Source: CTSOIL-112 sp964293815
GTDB lineage: Bacteria > Pseudomonadota > Gammaproteobacteria > Burkholderiales > Burkholderiaceae
Direction of reading: 5' to 3'
Assembly: GCA_964293815.1 (NCBI GenBank)
Contig: CAXYYC010000001.1
Location: 247,503-311,502 of the forward strand
DNA: 64,000 nt
Position 1 is the stretch's first letter; every line of letters starts with the position of its first letter. Positions 7,787 to 16,343 of this stretch are shown one piece after another. Below the pieces are notes generated by a model. The model worked only from the letters and a program-made list of their open reading frames with translations, was not told the origin of the DNA and searched no databases. The translations under genes were made by a program, and so were the position numbers.

Positions 7787-8510
7787 CCGCCTTATGCGCT
7801 GGCTGGTGGTCGTGGCCGTGGTTTTGGCGGTGCATGTGGCTATTTTTGCCGGCTTGATGCAGCGGCGCTCGGCGTTACCCGTGCCGCAGCCCAATGGTAT
7901 TGAGGTGCGAACTGAAACGCCATCGACAGCGGCTGGTCAGGCTGGTACTGACGCGAAAAACCCTGCTGCTGAGTCAATTAATACCGCGTCGTCAACCAAG
8001 CCAGTATCCTCTTCGTCATCCCAAACGATGATAAAAAATACAGATACTCACATGCAGGAGCAGACAAACTCAGTGGCGAATGCAACGCCATCGGGTATTT
8101 ATTCGCTTTCGCCTGCTGAAAATAAAGGCGAGCGTCATAATGGGGTGGCGACATCATCCGGTGCGGGGTTAAGTGAGAATGTCGGTGAAAGTGCCGCTGG
8201 AAGTAGTGATGTATCCGGTGGCTTATCTGTTGGTGCGTTGGCGGGCACGGGTTCTGCAACGGGCACAGGCACGGTTGATTGCTCGGCGACGTTGAAACCG
8301 GCGAATGCAACGGTAGTGGGGTTGGATGTGGCGGTTTGGGTGGAACGTTTGGCAGGCGGTGTGCGCTTTGTTGGCTTGGTTAACCAAGCGGGTGAAGGCA
8401 ATCGCTATCTGCGCGAGATTCGCAGTGCGGTGGCGGGTGTGCGCTTTGTTTCACATGATGCGCAATGTGTTGGGCAAAAAGTGAAAGTTAAAGTGCGCAT
8501 TACCTCATGA
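7776..8510 (+). CDS. Membrane-anchored, Ser/Thr-rich protein of unknown function
   Basis: 244 residues. The start at 7776 is supported by GGAGG 5 bases upstream and overlaps the end of the SDR gene by 11 bases, so the two are translationally coupled. One N-terminal membrane helix (about 8-27, no obvious cleavage site) is followed by about 130 residues of low-complexity Ser/Thr/Gly/Ala sequence and a C-terminal domain of about 85 residues with two cysteines (VDCSATLK, DAQCVGQK) and a strand-rich end. The anchor-linker-domain plan resembles TonB-like energy transducers and the two DUF3108-type proteins at 13613-16005, but I recognise no family. Confidence 0.75.
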   Translation: MRRNRLMRWLVVVAVVLAVHVAIFAGLMQRRSALPVPQPNGIEVRTETPSTAAGQAGTDAKNPAAESINTASSTKPVSSSSSQTMIKNTDTHMQEQTNSVANATPSGIYSLSPAENKGERHNGVATSSGAGLSENVGESAAGSSDVSGGLSVGALAGTGSATGTGTVDCSATLKPANATVVGLDVAVWVERLAGGVRFVGLVNQAGEGNRYLREIRSAVAGVRFVSHDAQCVGQKVKVKVRITS

Positions 8511-8531
8511 GCGCATCCGGTATGACTCAGC

Positions 8532-8564
8532 AAAAAGCCACTGGAGCAACCCAGTGGCTTTTTT
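8532..8564. terminator. Bidirectional intrinsic terminator
   Basis: GCCACTGG (8537-8544) pairs with CCAGTGGC (8551-8558) around a 6-nt loop, with an A-run before and TTTTTT after. It serves the 7776 gene on the plus strand and, through the A-run, the convergent mscL gene on the minus strand. Confidence 0.9.
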
Positions 8565-8612
8565 ACGACAGATTGCACACGGCGTGAGCGCGTCACATGA
8601 GCGTGTCGCAAA

Positions 8613-9026
8613 TTATTTTTTCAAGCTGTCACGGATTTCACGCAACAAAACCACGTCTTCGCTTGGCTCCGCAGGTGCTTCTTCTTTTTCCGCGACTACT
8701 TTGTTGGCCAATTTCACAATGACGAATACGCCCAATGCCAACAACAAGAAATTGATCAACACGGTAATGAAGTTACCGTATGCAAATACGTTCACACCCG
8801 CTTTGGTCAATGCATCGTATGTACGAGGTACGCCGGCAGGAACATCACCAAAAACCACGAACAAATTGCTAAAGTCCACTTTGCCAAAAACAGCACCGAT
8901 CAACGGCATGATCAAATCTTTTACCGCTGAATCAACGATTTTGCCAAATGCTGCGCCGATGATCACACCGACCGCCAAGCTCAACACAGGACCCTTCATC
9001 ACAAACTCTTTAAACTCTTTCCACAT
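8613..9026 (-). CDS. mscL: Large-conductance mechanosensitive channel
   Basis: 137 residues from an ATG at 9026 with AGAGGAAG just upstream. The sequence MWKEFKEFVMKGPVLSLAVGVIIGAAFGKIV is the classic MscL N-terminal helix and first membrane helix with its glycine/alanine pore lining; a second membrane helix is at about 74-96 (FITVLINFLLLALGVFVIV), and a charged C-terminal helical bundle follows (LLREIRDSLKK). The homopentamer opens under membrane tension and releases osmolytes during hypo-osmotic shock. Convergent with the preceding gene and divergent from petA. Confidence 0.97.
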   Translation of the reverse strand: MWKEFKEFVMKGPVLSLAVGVIIGAAFGKIVDSAVKDLIMPLIGAVFGKVDFSNLFVVFGDVPAGVPRTYDALTKAGVNVFAYGNFITVLINFLLLALGVFVIVKLANKVVAEKEEAPAEPSEDVVLLREIRDSLKK

Positions 9027-9334
9027 AATGCTTCCTCTCAAAAAATAACTTATAAATAGAGCGACATCTGTCTCTTTTTATATGGTTCACAGAATAACCA
9101 TGGGGGTGATTATATCTTTTTTCTCCATAATGTTGTGTGCATGCCTCGAAAATTCACAATTTTCAGCAAGTTTCGTCATAAATGGGCTTTGAGTGACGGC
9201 GAGTTTACGATACAATAATAGGGTTATTTGTGTAAAAATCGTGGGCATCTGGTGCTTTTGTGCTCAAAATTTAGACACAGCAATTAGGGTTTAGTGGTTT
9301 TATTTTAGTTAATCTTACGATATGGGGGTCGTTT
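9027..9334. other. Intergenic region between divergent mscL and petA
   Basis: 308 bp without a credible gene, A/T-rich in its first half. It should hold both promoters. The only plausible promoter I can point to is the petA-directed one at 9189-9216. Confidence 0.6.
9189..9216 (+). promoter_or_regulatory. Possible sigma-70 promoter for petABC
   Basis: TTGAGT at 9189-9194 and TACAAT at 9211-9216 are separated by 16 bp, 119 bp upstream of the petA ATG. This is read by eye; no transcription data. Confidence 0.4.
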
Positions 9335-9958
9335 ATGAGCGATCAAAATCCAAAAGACCTACAAGACAAAGAACGTCGCAATCTATTGATTGCAACGGGC
9401 GGTGTCGGGGCTTTAGGTGCGTGCGCGATGGCCGCGCCAATGGTGGCCAGCTTTGCGCCGTCGGTTCGAGCCAAAGCCAGCGGTGGGCCGGTTGAAGTAG
9501 AAATCGGTGACATCAAGCCGGGTGAGCAAAAAGTGGTCGAATGGCGTGGTAAACCTGTTTGGGTCATGCGTCGCACCGAAGAAATGACGAGCAAATTGCA
9601 TGCGCATGATGGCGAGTTGGCTGATCCTAAATCTGAGAACCCATACAGCATGCCTTTGCCGGACTACTGCAACAACGAATTTCGTTGTCGCCCTGAACAC
9701 AAGGACGTCATGGTGATGGTCGGCGTGTGTACCCATCTGGGTTGCTCGCCAGACAGCAAGTTTAAAGAAGGTGGCGGTGGCTCGCTCCCAGCCGATTGGC
9801 CGGGCGGCTATCTGTGCCCTTGCCACGGTTCTACTTTCGACTTGGCAGGCCGCGTGTTTAAAAATAAACCAGCACCGAAAAACTTGGACGTACCGCGTTA
9901 TATGTTCGTGTCAGACAGCAAGTTGGTCATTGGTAAAGATGAGAAAGGCGAAGCATAA
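9335..9958 (+). CDS. petA: Ubiquinol-cytochrome c reductase, Rieske iron-sulfur subunit
   Basis: 207 residues. A twin-arginine-type N terminus (ERRNLL, R14-R15) leads into a single membrane helix (about 17-42), then the soluble Rieske domain. The cluster ligands are C132 and H134 (CTHLGC) and C161/H164 (CPCHGS), with disulfide cysteines C137 and C163. The protein carries electrons from ubiquinol at the Qo site to cytochrome c1. First gene of petA-petB-petC; two bases separate it from petB. A further cysteine pair (YCNNEFRC, 112 and 118) lies in the insert before the cluster domain. Confidence 0.98.
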   Translation: MSDQNPKDLQDKERRNLLIATGGVGALGACAMAAPMVASFAPSVRAKASGGPVEVEIGDIKPGEQKVVEWRGKPVWVMRRTEEMTSKLHAHDGELADPKSENPYSMPLPDYCNNEFRCRPEHKDVMVMVGVCTHLGCSPDSKFKEGGGGSLPADWPGGYLCPCHGSTFDLAGRVFKNKPAPKNLDVPRYMFVSDSKLVIGKDEKGEA

Positions 9959-9960
9959 TC

Positions 9961-11370
9961 ATGGCAGATCACAATCAAACCACTGAAACAGGCGGCTTGA
10001 TCGGTTGGATCGATCAGCGCTTTCCTCTGACCAAAATGTACAAAGAGCATATGTCTGAGTACTATGCGCCGAAGAATTTTAACTTCTGGTACATTTTTGG
10101 CGTTTTGTCCATGGTCGTTCTGGCCATTCAAATCGTTACCGGTATTTTCTTGGTAATGAACTACAAACCGGACGCGGCATTGAACTCAGCTGGCGTGCCA
10201 GTGGCGTTTGCCAGTGTTGAGTACATCATGCGCGAAGTCTCGGGTGGTAAATACATCCGCTTTATGCACTCGACTGGCGCTTCAGCGTTCTTCATCGTGG
10301 TGTACTTGCACATGTTCCGTGGCTTGCTCTACGGCTCATACCGCAAACCACGCGAATTGGTGTGGATTTTTGGTTGCGCGATTTTCCTTGCATTGATGGC
10401 TGAAGCTTTCATGGGTTATTTGTTGCCTTGGGGGCAAATGTCCTTCTGGGGTGCGCAAGTGATCGTGAACTTGTTCTCCGCCATTCCACTGATCGGCCCG
10501 GATTTGTCCGTGTTTATCCGTGGTGACTTCGTGGTGGGTGATGCAACCTTGAACCGCTTCTTCTCGTTGCACGTGATTGCCGTACCATTGGTCTTGATCG
10601 GCTTGGTGGTGGCGCACGTGATTGCGTTGCACGAAGTTGGCTCAAACAATCCAGACGGTATCGAAATCAAAAAACTGAAAGACGCTTCTGGCAAACCGCT
10701 GGACGGCATTCCATTCCATCCGTACTATTCCGTGCATGATTTCTTTGGTATTGCGGTGTTCTTTATCCTGTTCTTTGCCGTGGTGTTCTTCTGGCCAACC
10801 TTCGGTGGTTATTTCCTCGAAGACAATAACTACTTGGCTGCGAACCCGATGCAAACGCCGCCGCATATTGCGCCAGTTTGGTACTTCACGCCGTTCTACT
10901 CGATGTTGCGTGCGGTGACCAATCAAATGAAATTTGTATTTATTTTATTGATACTGTTGGCCGGCTTAATGGCATATTTGCGTGGTAATTTCTCAGCAAA
11001 AACCAAGTTGAAACTCTTGGTTGGTGCGGTTGCGTTGGCTGTATTTATGTACTTCACTGAAGCAGCTTTCTGGGGCGTGGTGGTGATGGGTGGTGCGATT
11101 GTGATTTTGTTCTTCCTGCCTTGGCTGGATCGCTCGCCGGTTAAATCCATGCGTTATCGTCCAAGCTGGCACATGGGGCTGTTGATTTGTTTCGTGATTA
11201 ACTTCTTGATCTTGGGGTACTTAGGCGTACAAGCGCCTACGCCAATCGGTGAAAAAGTTGCACAATTGGGTACGTTATTCTACTTTGGCTTCTTCTTGTT
11301 GATGCCTTGGTGGACGTCTGTGGGTGAATTCAAACAGCCTCCGGAACGTGTTAATTTCAAACCCCACTGA
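9961..11370 (+). CDS. petB: Ubiquinol-cytochrome c reductase, cytochrome b
   Basis: 469 residues, long for a cytochrome b because the C-terminal membrane domain is included together with extra hydrophobic helices. The heme ligands are H103/H117 and H204/H219, in the helices RFMHSTGASAF...YLHMF and RFFSLHVIAVP...VAHVIALHEVG. The Qo-site motif is PVWY (305-308) in place of mitochondrial PEWY, a variant known from other beta- and gammaproteobacteria. GGNFSAKTKLKL onwards corresponds to the C-terminal helices. It oxidises ubiquinol and recycles electrons through the Qi site. Confidence 0.98.
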   Translation: MADHNQTTETGGLIGWIDQRFPLTKMYKEHMSEYYAPKNFNFWYIFGVLSMVVLAIQIVTGIFLVMNYKPDAALNSAGVPVAFASVEYIMREVSGGKYIRFMHSTGASAFFIVVYLHMFRGLLYGSYRKPRELVWIFGCAIFLALMAEAFMGYLLPWGQMSFWGAQVIVNLFSAIPLIGPDLSVFIRGDFVVGDATLNRFFSLHVIAVPLVLIGLVVAHVIALHEVGSNNPDGIEIKKLKDASGKPLDGIPFHPYYSVHDFFGIAVFFILFFAVVFFWPTFGGYFLEDNNYLAANPMQTPPHIAPVWYFTPFYSMLRAVTNQMKFVFILLILLAGLMAYLRGNFSAKTKLKLLVGAVALAVFMYFTEAAFWGVVVMGGAIVILFFLPWLDRSPVKSMRYRPSWHMGLLICFVINFLILGYLGVQAPTPIGEKVAQLGTLFYFGFFLLMPWWTSVGEFKQPPERVNFKPH

Positions 11371-11388
11371 GTCGATAGAGGATAGAAA

Positions 11389-12162
11389 ATGAGATCACTT
11401 ATTGTTAAATTAGTCTATTTATTGACTGCGTGTATGGTTGCGGCGACGCTGTACCTAATGTTCTTTGGTGCGGCGCATTCAACCACGCCTCCGTTGAAAA
11501 ATGCGAAGGTGAATCTGTCTGATAAGGCGTCATTGCAACGTGGTGCGGCGGCTTTCCGTGACTACTGCTTTAGCTGTCACGGCCTGTCGGCAGTGCGTTA
11601 CAACCAGTTGGGCAAAATCGGTTTGTCGGATGACAACATCAAGCAATACATGCTGACCACCACAACCAAACCGGGCGACATGATGACCATCGGTATGACG
11701 GCCGCTGATGCCAAAAAATGGTTTGGTGTAACGCCACCGGATTTATCTTTGATGACCAGTGCCAAAGGCGAAAACTATGTGTATTCGTATTTGAACGGTT
11801 TTTACAAAGACGATACTCGCGCTACTGGTTGGAATAACTTATACTTCCCGAACGCAGGTATGCCTCATGCATTGTGGGAAGAGCAGGGTATTTTGGTGCC
11901 GACTTATGAAGACAAACCAAGTCATGAAGACCACACCAAAATGGTTCCAACTTTGACGGGTTTTGTGAAGGCGACTGCTGGTAAGAAAGATGAAGCGGAA
12001 TACGAGCAAATGACCCGCGACATCACCAATTTCTTGTACTGGGCGGCTGAGCCGGATCGTTCATCTCGTCATATGATTGGTTACTTTGCGATGGCATTCT
12101 TGCTGTTGTTGGCCTTCTTGGCACACAAGCTCAGTAAAAATTACTGGAAAGATATTAAGTAA
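11389..12162 (+). CDS. petC: Ubiquinol-cytochrome c reductase, cytochrome c1
   Basis: 257 residues. An N-terminal export helix (about 5-27) precedes a periplasmic heme domain with the single CXXCH site C60-F-S-C63-H64, followed by RYNQL as expected for cytochrome c1. A C-terminal membrane anchor (about 225-246, MIGYFAMAFLLLLAFLAHKLS) is followed by a short basic tail. It accepts electrons from the Rieske protein and passes them to a soluble cytochrome c. Third gene of petABC, 18 bases after petB, closed by the terminator at 12178. Confidence 0.97.
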   Translation: MRSLIVKLVYLLTACMVAATLYLMFFGAAHSTTPPLKNAKVNLSDKASLQRGAAAFRDYCFSCHGLSAVRYNQLGKIGLSDDNIKQYMLTTTTKPGDMMTIGMTAADAKKWFGVTPPDLSLMTSAKGENYVYSYLNGFYKDDTRATGWNNLYFPNAGMPHALWEEQGILVPTYEDKPSHEDHTKMVPTLTGFVKATAGKKDEAEYEQMTRDITNFLYWAAEPDRSSRHMIGYFAMAFLLLLAFLAHKLSKNYWKDIK

Positions 12163-12177
12163 TCAGTAATATTTACC

Positions 12178-12206
12178 AAAAAGGCAAGCATCGCTTGCCT
12201 TTTTTG
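12178..12206 (+). terminator. Intrinsic terminator of petABC
   Basis: AAGGCAAGC (12181-12189) pairs with GCTTGCCTT (12193-12201) around a 3-nt loop; six T residues follow, and A residues before the stem extend it. Confidence 0.92.
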
Positions 12207-12324
12207 TTTGGATTCGTCACACTAATACTTGTTTGAATCTCAGCCATGATCATCGCTGAGAGCTGATTCATTATTTAAAGCATGTAATGCTTCATTGATA
12301 ACTGTTTAATAAAGGAAGAACGCC

Positions 12325-12927
12325 ATGATGGTTCTCTACTCGGGTACAACTTGCCCGTTTTCACAACGTTGCCGCTTTGTCTTGTTTGAAAAAGGCATGG
12401 ATTTCGAAATCCGTGACGTGGATTTGTTCCAAAAGCCGGAAGACATCATGATGATGAATCCCTATGGTCAACTGCCGATTTTGGTGGATCGCGACCTGAT
12501 TTTGTACGAATCCAATATCATCAACGAATACATCGATGAGCGTTTTCCGCATCCGCAATTGATGCCTGCCGATCCGGTGATGCGCGCGCGCGTGCGCTTG
12601 ATGTTACTCACGTTTGAACGTGAATTATTCGTGCATGTGCAGACTTTGGAAACCCCGAGCCGTAGCGCCGAACACGATCATGCGCGCAAACAAATCGCTG
12701 ATCAATTGACGCAACTCGCGCCGGTATTTGCCAACAGCAAGTATATGCTCGGTGATGAGTTTACCATGCCCGACATCGCCATTGCCCCGCTGTTGTGGCG
12801 TTTGGAGCACTACGGCATTCATTTACCGAAAGCCGCTGCGCCGTTGTCCAAATACGCTGAGCGCCTGTTCTCACGGCCAAAATACATTGAGGCATTGACC
12901 CCATCTGAAAAAGTTATGCGTCGTTAA
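12325..12927 (+). CDS. sspA: Stringent starvation protein A (GST-fold)
   Basis: 200 residues with an N-terminal thioredoxin-like domain (MMVLYSGTTCPFSQRCRFVLFEKG) and an all-alpha C-terminal GST domain. NPYGQLPILVDRDLILYESNIINEYIDERFPHP is the SspA form of the glutathione-site motif. SspA binds RNA polymerase and alters transcription in starvation and stationary phase; it lacks GST activity in E. coli. The start at 12325 has GGAAG 6 bases upstream. It lies directly before sspB, and after petABC, which is the usual betaproteobacterial order. Confidence 0.95.
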   Translation: MMVLYSGTTCPFSQRCRFVLFEKGMDFEIRDVDLFQKPEDIMMMNPYGQLPILVDRDLILYESNIINEYIDERFPHPQLMPADPVMRARVRLMLLTFERELFVHVQTLETPSRSAEHDHARKQIADQLTQLAPVFANSKYMLGDEFTMPDIAIAPLLWRLEHYGIHLPKAAAPLSKYAERLFSRPKYIEALTPSEKVMRR

Positions 12928-12953
12928 GCGGTGGCATAGCCTGAAAGTACAAC

Positions 12954-13412
12954 ATGAATCCCAATTTATCACAAACCCCGTATTTCATCCGCGCACTATG
13001 GGAATGGTGCTCGGATGCTGGCCTGAGTCCGCAAATTGTGGTGCATGTGGATGAGTCCACGCAAGTGCCGCAGGGTTTTGTGGTGGATGGTCGCATCGTT
13101 TTGGATATCAGCGCCGAAGCGACCAACCAATTGGAGTTGGGCGATGAGTGGATCACCTTTCAGGCGCGGTTCGGCACCAAAGTCGAAAATATCGCGATTC
13201 CGGTGGGTAATGTGCTGGCGATTTTTGCCGAAGAAACCAATCAAGGTATGGCATTTGACCTCGATTTGCACTCAGAATCAATGTCTGCCGAGGAGCTGGA
13301 GGCGGCTGAACGCGCTGAATCGAAATCTCTGTCAACAGAGGACGTGCCGCAGGATGCGCCGCATGATGTGCCGGAAAAGCCGAAAGGCAGTCCGCTTAAA
13401 GTTGTCAAATAA
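12954..13412 (+). CDS. sspB: ClpXP protease specificity-enhancing factor
   Basis: 152 residues. The N-terminal domain (about 1-105: PYFIRALWEWCSDAGLSPQIVVHVDE, then VLDISAEATNQLELG and FQARFGTKVENIAIPVGNVLAIFAEETNQGMAF) is the SspB substrate-binding fold that holds ssrA-tagged proteins. A flexible acidic tail ends in PLKVVK, the ClpX-tethering type of terminus. It delivers tmRNA-tagged proteins to ClpXP; the tmRNA gene is 6.5 kb away in this window and encodes a variant tag (ANNKRFALAA), which SspB here must recognise. Confidence 0.95.
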   Translation: MNPNLSQTPYFIRALWEWCSDAGLSPQIVVHVDESTQVPQGFVVDGRIVLDISAEATNQLELGDEWITFQARFGTKVENIAIPVGNVLAIFAEETNQGMAFDLDLHSESMSAEELEAAERAESKSLSTEDVPQDAPHDVPEKPKGSPLKVVK

Positions 13413-13437
13413 CACCTAAGCATTGTGAACTATGACC

Positions 13438-13460
13438 AAGCCGCCTTTTCGGGCGGCTTT
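13438..13460 (+). terminator. Terminator after sspB
   Basis: AAGCCGCC (13438-13445) pairs with GGCGGCTT (13452-13459) around TTTTCG. The T-run is short (TTTACTTTT). The rest of the convergent gap to 13612 shows no gene. Confidence 0.7.
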
Positions 13461-13612
13461 ACTTTTGCTTGGCGTCGGCTTCAAATGCCAAGATTAGCCT
13501 TATCAAAAATGTTGAGTTGTGCGCTGATCGTCGGCCACATGTGGCCGTTTGCCCAGTAGATTCAATCCTGTGGCAAGATCATTGTTCTGCTTGAACCATG
13601 ATCGGATGATAT

Positions 13613-14851
13613 TTATTGCAGCGTGAGGATCAGGGTTTGCCCTTGCGGATGTGCCAGACGCATACGCATCATCACCGGTCCCCAGTGATGCGCACCGTCA
13701 TACCACACCGACCAATAGTTTATTTCGCCTAAGTGAGCGCGTACTTGCGCTTGTACGCATGGCTGGCAATGAATGGTTGCATCGGGAGCAGAAACAGGCG
13801 ATACGCTCACCGCCACCTCGCGGACCGCGTGATCGCTCGCCAAGGGCAACATCCACTGCACTGCGCCGCGAATCGGATTGCGGTTCAGCGCGCCTTGCAC
13901 ATAGGTGATGAGGCTGACCCGATCCAAAAAATAGGTGTGCGTGCGCGTACCGCTATTGGCTTTTTTGCCCCAGTGCCACGTTTGACCATCGTCATGCAGA
14001 TTCAAACCCAATGCCAAGCGCACGGGCGAATCGCCGGTTTTGAGATACAGACCGCCGCCGATTTCCAGCGGATTCGGGCCGTGTTCGGTCATCTGAAAGG
14101 TGTCGAACCAACCGAAATTGCCCGCGCCTGCTTGAGTAGTGCCGTTCGACAAGCTGGTCGAATAGCGCTGTGCGCCCAAGTGTGTGCTGAGCAGTCGTGC
14201 GGGCGGCAGCTCCGTGGTGTTTGAACCATCGTTTAATTGCACGCGGTAGCTTAGGCTTTGTGCGGCGATGGGGACGTTGAGCAAGTTGTTTGCTGGAGCA
14301 GGATTGCTGGAGGTACTGCTGGGCGTGGCGGTGACGCTTGGTTCGCTGTTGTTGGTGCTGCTGTTTGTTGTCTGGGTGGTCGGTTGCTCGGTGGGTGCGG
14401 TCGCCGGTGCTTGATTGGGTGTCGGGTTTTTGTCGCGCGGGCGAACCGTTTGCGCACCCAAGTCATCGGTTGGGAGTGTGTGCTGGGTGCTGCTGCGTGG
14501 TGTGCTGTTGCTTGCTGCGGGCTCGTTTTTGGATGAGGTGTTGGATGGGTTGTTGGGCGCAATTGTGGGCGTGGCTTGAGTCTCGGTGGGCGTGCTTTGA
14601 ACCGTCGTCACGGCGGCGATGTGCTCATTGGATGTGCTGCGTTCGCTGTGTTGGCGCGTTTGTACAGCATACCACGCGATCAGCAGTAAAATGCCTTGAA
14701 CCACCGCGCTCAGCAGGAGCGCGCGTAGCCAGCGTTGACGAAATGCTGATGGAGTGGCATTTTGGTCAGACGGTTTGAGTGCCCATTTAGCCCAAGAGGT
14801 GAACCGAGCGCTGCGTTGATCGTTGTGTGGCGAGTCGTTCTGAGGGTGCAT
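13613..14851 (-). CDS. Membrane-anchored protein with probable diverged DUF3108 domain
   Basis: 412 residues from the ATG at 14851; a TTG at 14872 in frame is an alternative and no good ribosome site decides between them. After a cytoplasmic stretch, one membrane helix (WLRALLLSAVVQGILLLIAWYAV) is followed by about 120 residues of Thr/Ser/Pro/Asn-rich linker and a C-terminal domain (about 190-412) rich in beta strands (LSYRVQLNDGSNTTELPPARLL; FGWFDTFQM; GGGLYLK). Its plan and its final Trp/Tyr-rich segment resemble the DUF3108 protein encoded just upstream, suggesting an old tandem duplication. A Cys-X-X-Cys (HCQPCVQ) occurs near the end. Function unknown. Confidence 0.65.
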   Translation of the reverse strand: MHPQNDSPHNDQRSARFTSWAKWALKPSDQNATPSAFRQRWLRALLLSAVVQGILLLIAWYAVQTRQHSERSTSNEHIAAVTTVQSTPTETQATPTIAPNNPSNTSSKNEPAASNSTPRSSTQHTLPTDDLGAQTVRPRDKNPTPNQAPATAPTEQPTTQTTNSSTNNSEPSVTATPSSTSSNPAPANNLLNVPIAAQSLSYRVQLNDGSNTTELPPARLLSTHLGAQRYSTSLSNGTTQAGAGNFGWFDTFQMTEHGPNPLEIGGGLYLKTGDSPVRLALGLNLHDDGQTWHWGKKANSGTRTHTYFLDRVSLITYVQGALNRNPIRGAVQWMLPLASDHAVREVAVSVSPVSAPDATIHCQPCVQAQVRAHLGEINYWSVWYDGAHHWGPVMMRMRLAHPQGQTLILTLQ

Positions 14852-14895
14852 GGTTGGTGGCGCGTGGCTCAAAGGGGTGAAATGGTTTGCGCAGT

Positions 14896-16005
14896 TTACC
14901 CCGAATTGCGGCTCAAAAGAACGATGGTTTTGTCATCCACGCCGATTTCCATTTTCAGCGGTAGGTATTTTTTATCAGGCACGAACCAAACGCGGATGAA
15001 CTTGATGCTGCCGCTGTTGATCGCGATATTGGTGGGAATGGCGTCAGCGGCGGTTTCCTTGGTGGAAATTCGCTCATAGTCACCGATGGTGATGCGCGCT
15101 TGCGCGACCTCTTCGCGCTTGCCGATTGGTAGTGTAATCGCGCCTTGCCCCGCGCTCAATTGGCCTTGTTGGAAACCCGCTTGCAGGTACGCCATGGCGG
15201 ACACGTAGTCAAATAGGGGGTCTTGCTCCAGCGGGCGCTCAAAGGTGTTGCCTTTATTGGTGAAGGTCACTTGACGCGCATCGTAATTTGCCACGAAGGA
15301 GGATTGCTTGTCCCATTTGCCACCCGGCAGGTCAATGCTGTCGGAGAATTTTTCGGTGGCGATGGTGTTGTTGCGCACTTGGCCTTCGGAGTGGCCATTG
15401 ATTTTGGCGGTCAAAAATAGGGTGGCGGCTTTTGCCGAGAGGTCGGCGACGTAGCGATCGCCTTTACGGGTGAATACCAGCCGCGCACCGCCGCTGGCCG
15501 CTGCGTTGTTTGAGCCGGAAGCATCCAAATCGTAGTCAATCTGAAATCCGCCAGAGGGTTCAACTGCCACGGGTGCGCCTGATGGCAGCGGCTTTTTAGC
15601 GTCGCCGTTACCTTTGTTGGCTTGTGCGGTGTCAGATTGTCCCGCGCCGGCCGTTTGTGTGCCATCGGCGGAGCTTGGGCGTTGATCCGCATTGCTGGCG
15701 GATGTTGAGGCAGATTTCGGTGCTGCTGATGGCGCCGAATGAGCGGACGGTGTGGCCACAGGTGTGGCTGCCAGTGTAGGCGGTGTATCTGGCTTTTCAG
15801 CCGGTTTCTCTGCTGGCGGCGGTGGCAAAATCGTGGCGTCGATGGACTCGGGTGGAGCGACTTCCGGCGTATTGATCGGCAAACTCGGCGCAGACCAAAG
15901 CAGGGCGATGATGGCGCCGTGTATGGTCAAACTGAGCGCAGCGCTCCACCACGAGCGGGGACGCTCAGTGTCGGTGCGGGGGCTGTTCAAAAGGTGTGCG
16001 CGCAT
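14896..16005 (-). CDS. DUF3108 domain-containing membrane-anchored protein
   Basis: 369 residues from the ATG at 16005 (MRAHLLNSPRTDTERPRSWW), chosen because an upstream in-frame extension is rich in rare residues and starts with TTG. One N-terminal membrane helix (ALSLTIHGAIIALLWSAP) is followed by a Pro/Ala/Ser-rich linker (PPPPAEKPAEKPD...) like that of TonB, then a periplasmic DUF3108 domain (about 170-369) with GGFQIDYDLDASG, GGKWDKQSSFVANYD and WFVPDKKYLPLKMEIGVDD. The family is found in most betaproteobacteria without a known role. The 13613 gene follows by 44 bases and is probably co-transcribed. Confidence 0.82.
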   Translation of the reverse strand: MRAHLLNSPRTDTERPRSWWSAALSLTIHGAIIALLWSAPSLPINTPEVAPPESIDATILPPPPAEKPAEKPDTPPTLAATPVATPSAHSAPSAAPKSASTSASNADQRPSSADGTQTAGAGQSDTAQANKGNGDAKKPLPSGAPVAVEPSGGFQIDYDLDASGSNNAAASGGARLVFTRKGDRYVADLSAKAATLFLTAKINGHSEGQVRNNTIATEKFSDSIDLPGGKWDKQSSFVANYDARQVTFTNKGNTFERPLEQDPLFDYVSAMAYLQAGFQQGQLSAGQGAITLPIGKREEVAQARITIGDYERISTKETAADAIPTNIAINSGSIKFIRVWFVPDKKYLPLKMEIGVDDKTIVLLSRNSG

Positions 16006-16343
16006 AGCGTAATGGTTTCGATCCGAATCTGTCGTTGATGAATGATTATAAAGCGCTTGGGTGTGGCTTGCATGGCTACAGCGTGATGGATGCAAGCGGG
16101 AGTAAAAGGATTGAGGCGCTGAGATGGTTGACGAGGTTGCTGGAGAAAATACACTAAACCGCGGTCATTGAATGCGGGTGTGGTATTCGTCAGCCAACAG
16201 CTACGGGCGGCGTATCAGATGGTGAGACCACACATGGTCGGGTGGTTTGATGGTCAGAGCTGAAAAAGTACCTGTACCAACCGCATTCAGCCGACCATGG
16301 CGTACGACACTTGATCGGCTGAAACGGGCTGCATGGCGTGCGC
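16006..16343. other. Intergenic region upstream of the DUF3108 gene
   Basis: 338 bp between two minus-strand genes. I see no gene. An inverted repeat TTCAGCCGA (16286-16294) / TCGGCTGAA (16315-16323) with a 20-nt loop lies just beyond the end of the M16 peptidase gene; it has no T-run on either strand, so a terminator role is doubtful. Confidence 0.5.

Noticed and set aside
16286..16323. Inverted repeat after the M16 gene as a terminator
   Set aside because: A 20-nt loop and no T-run on either strand.
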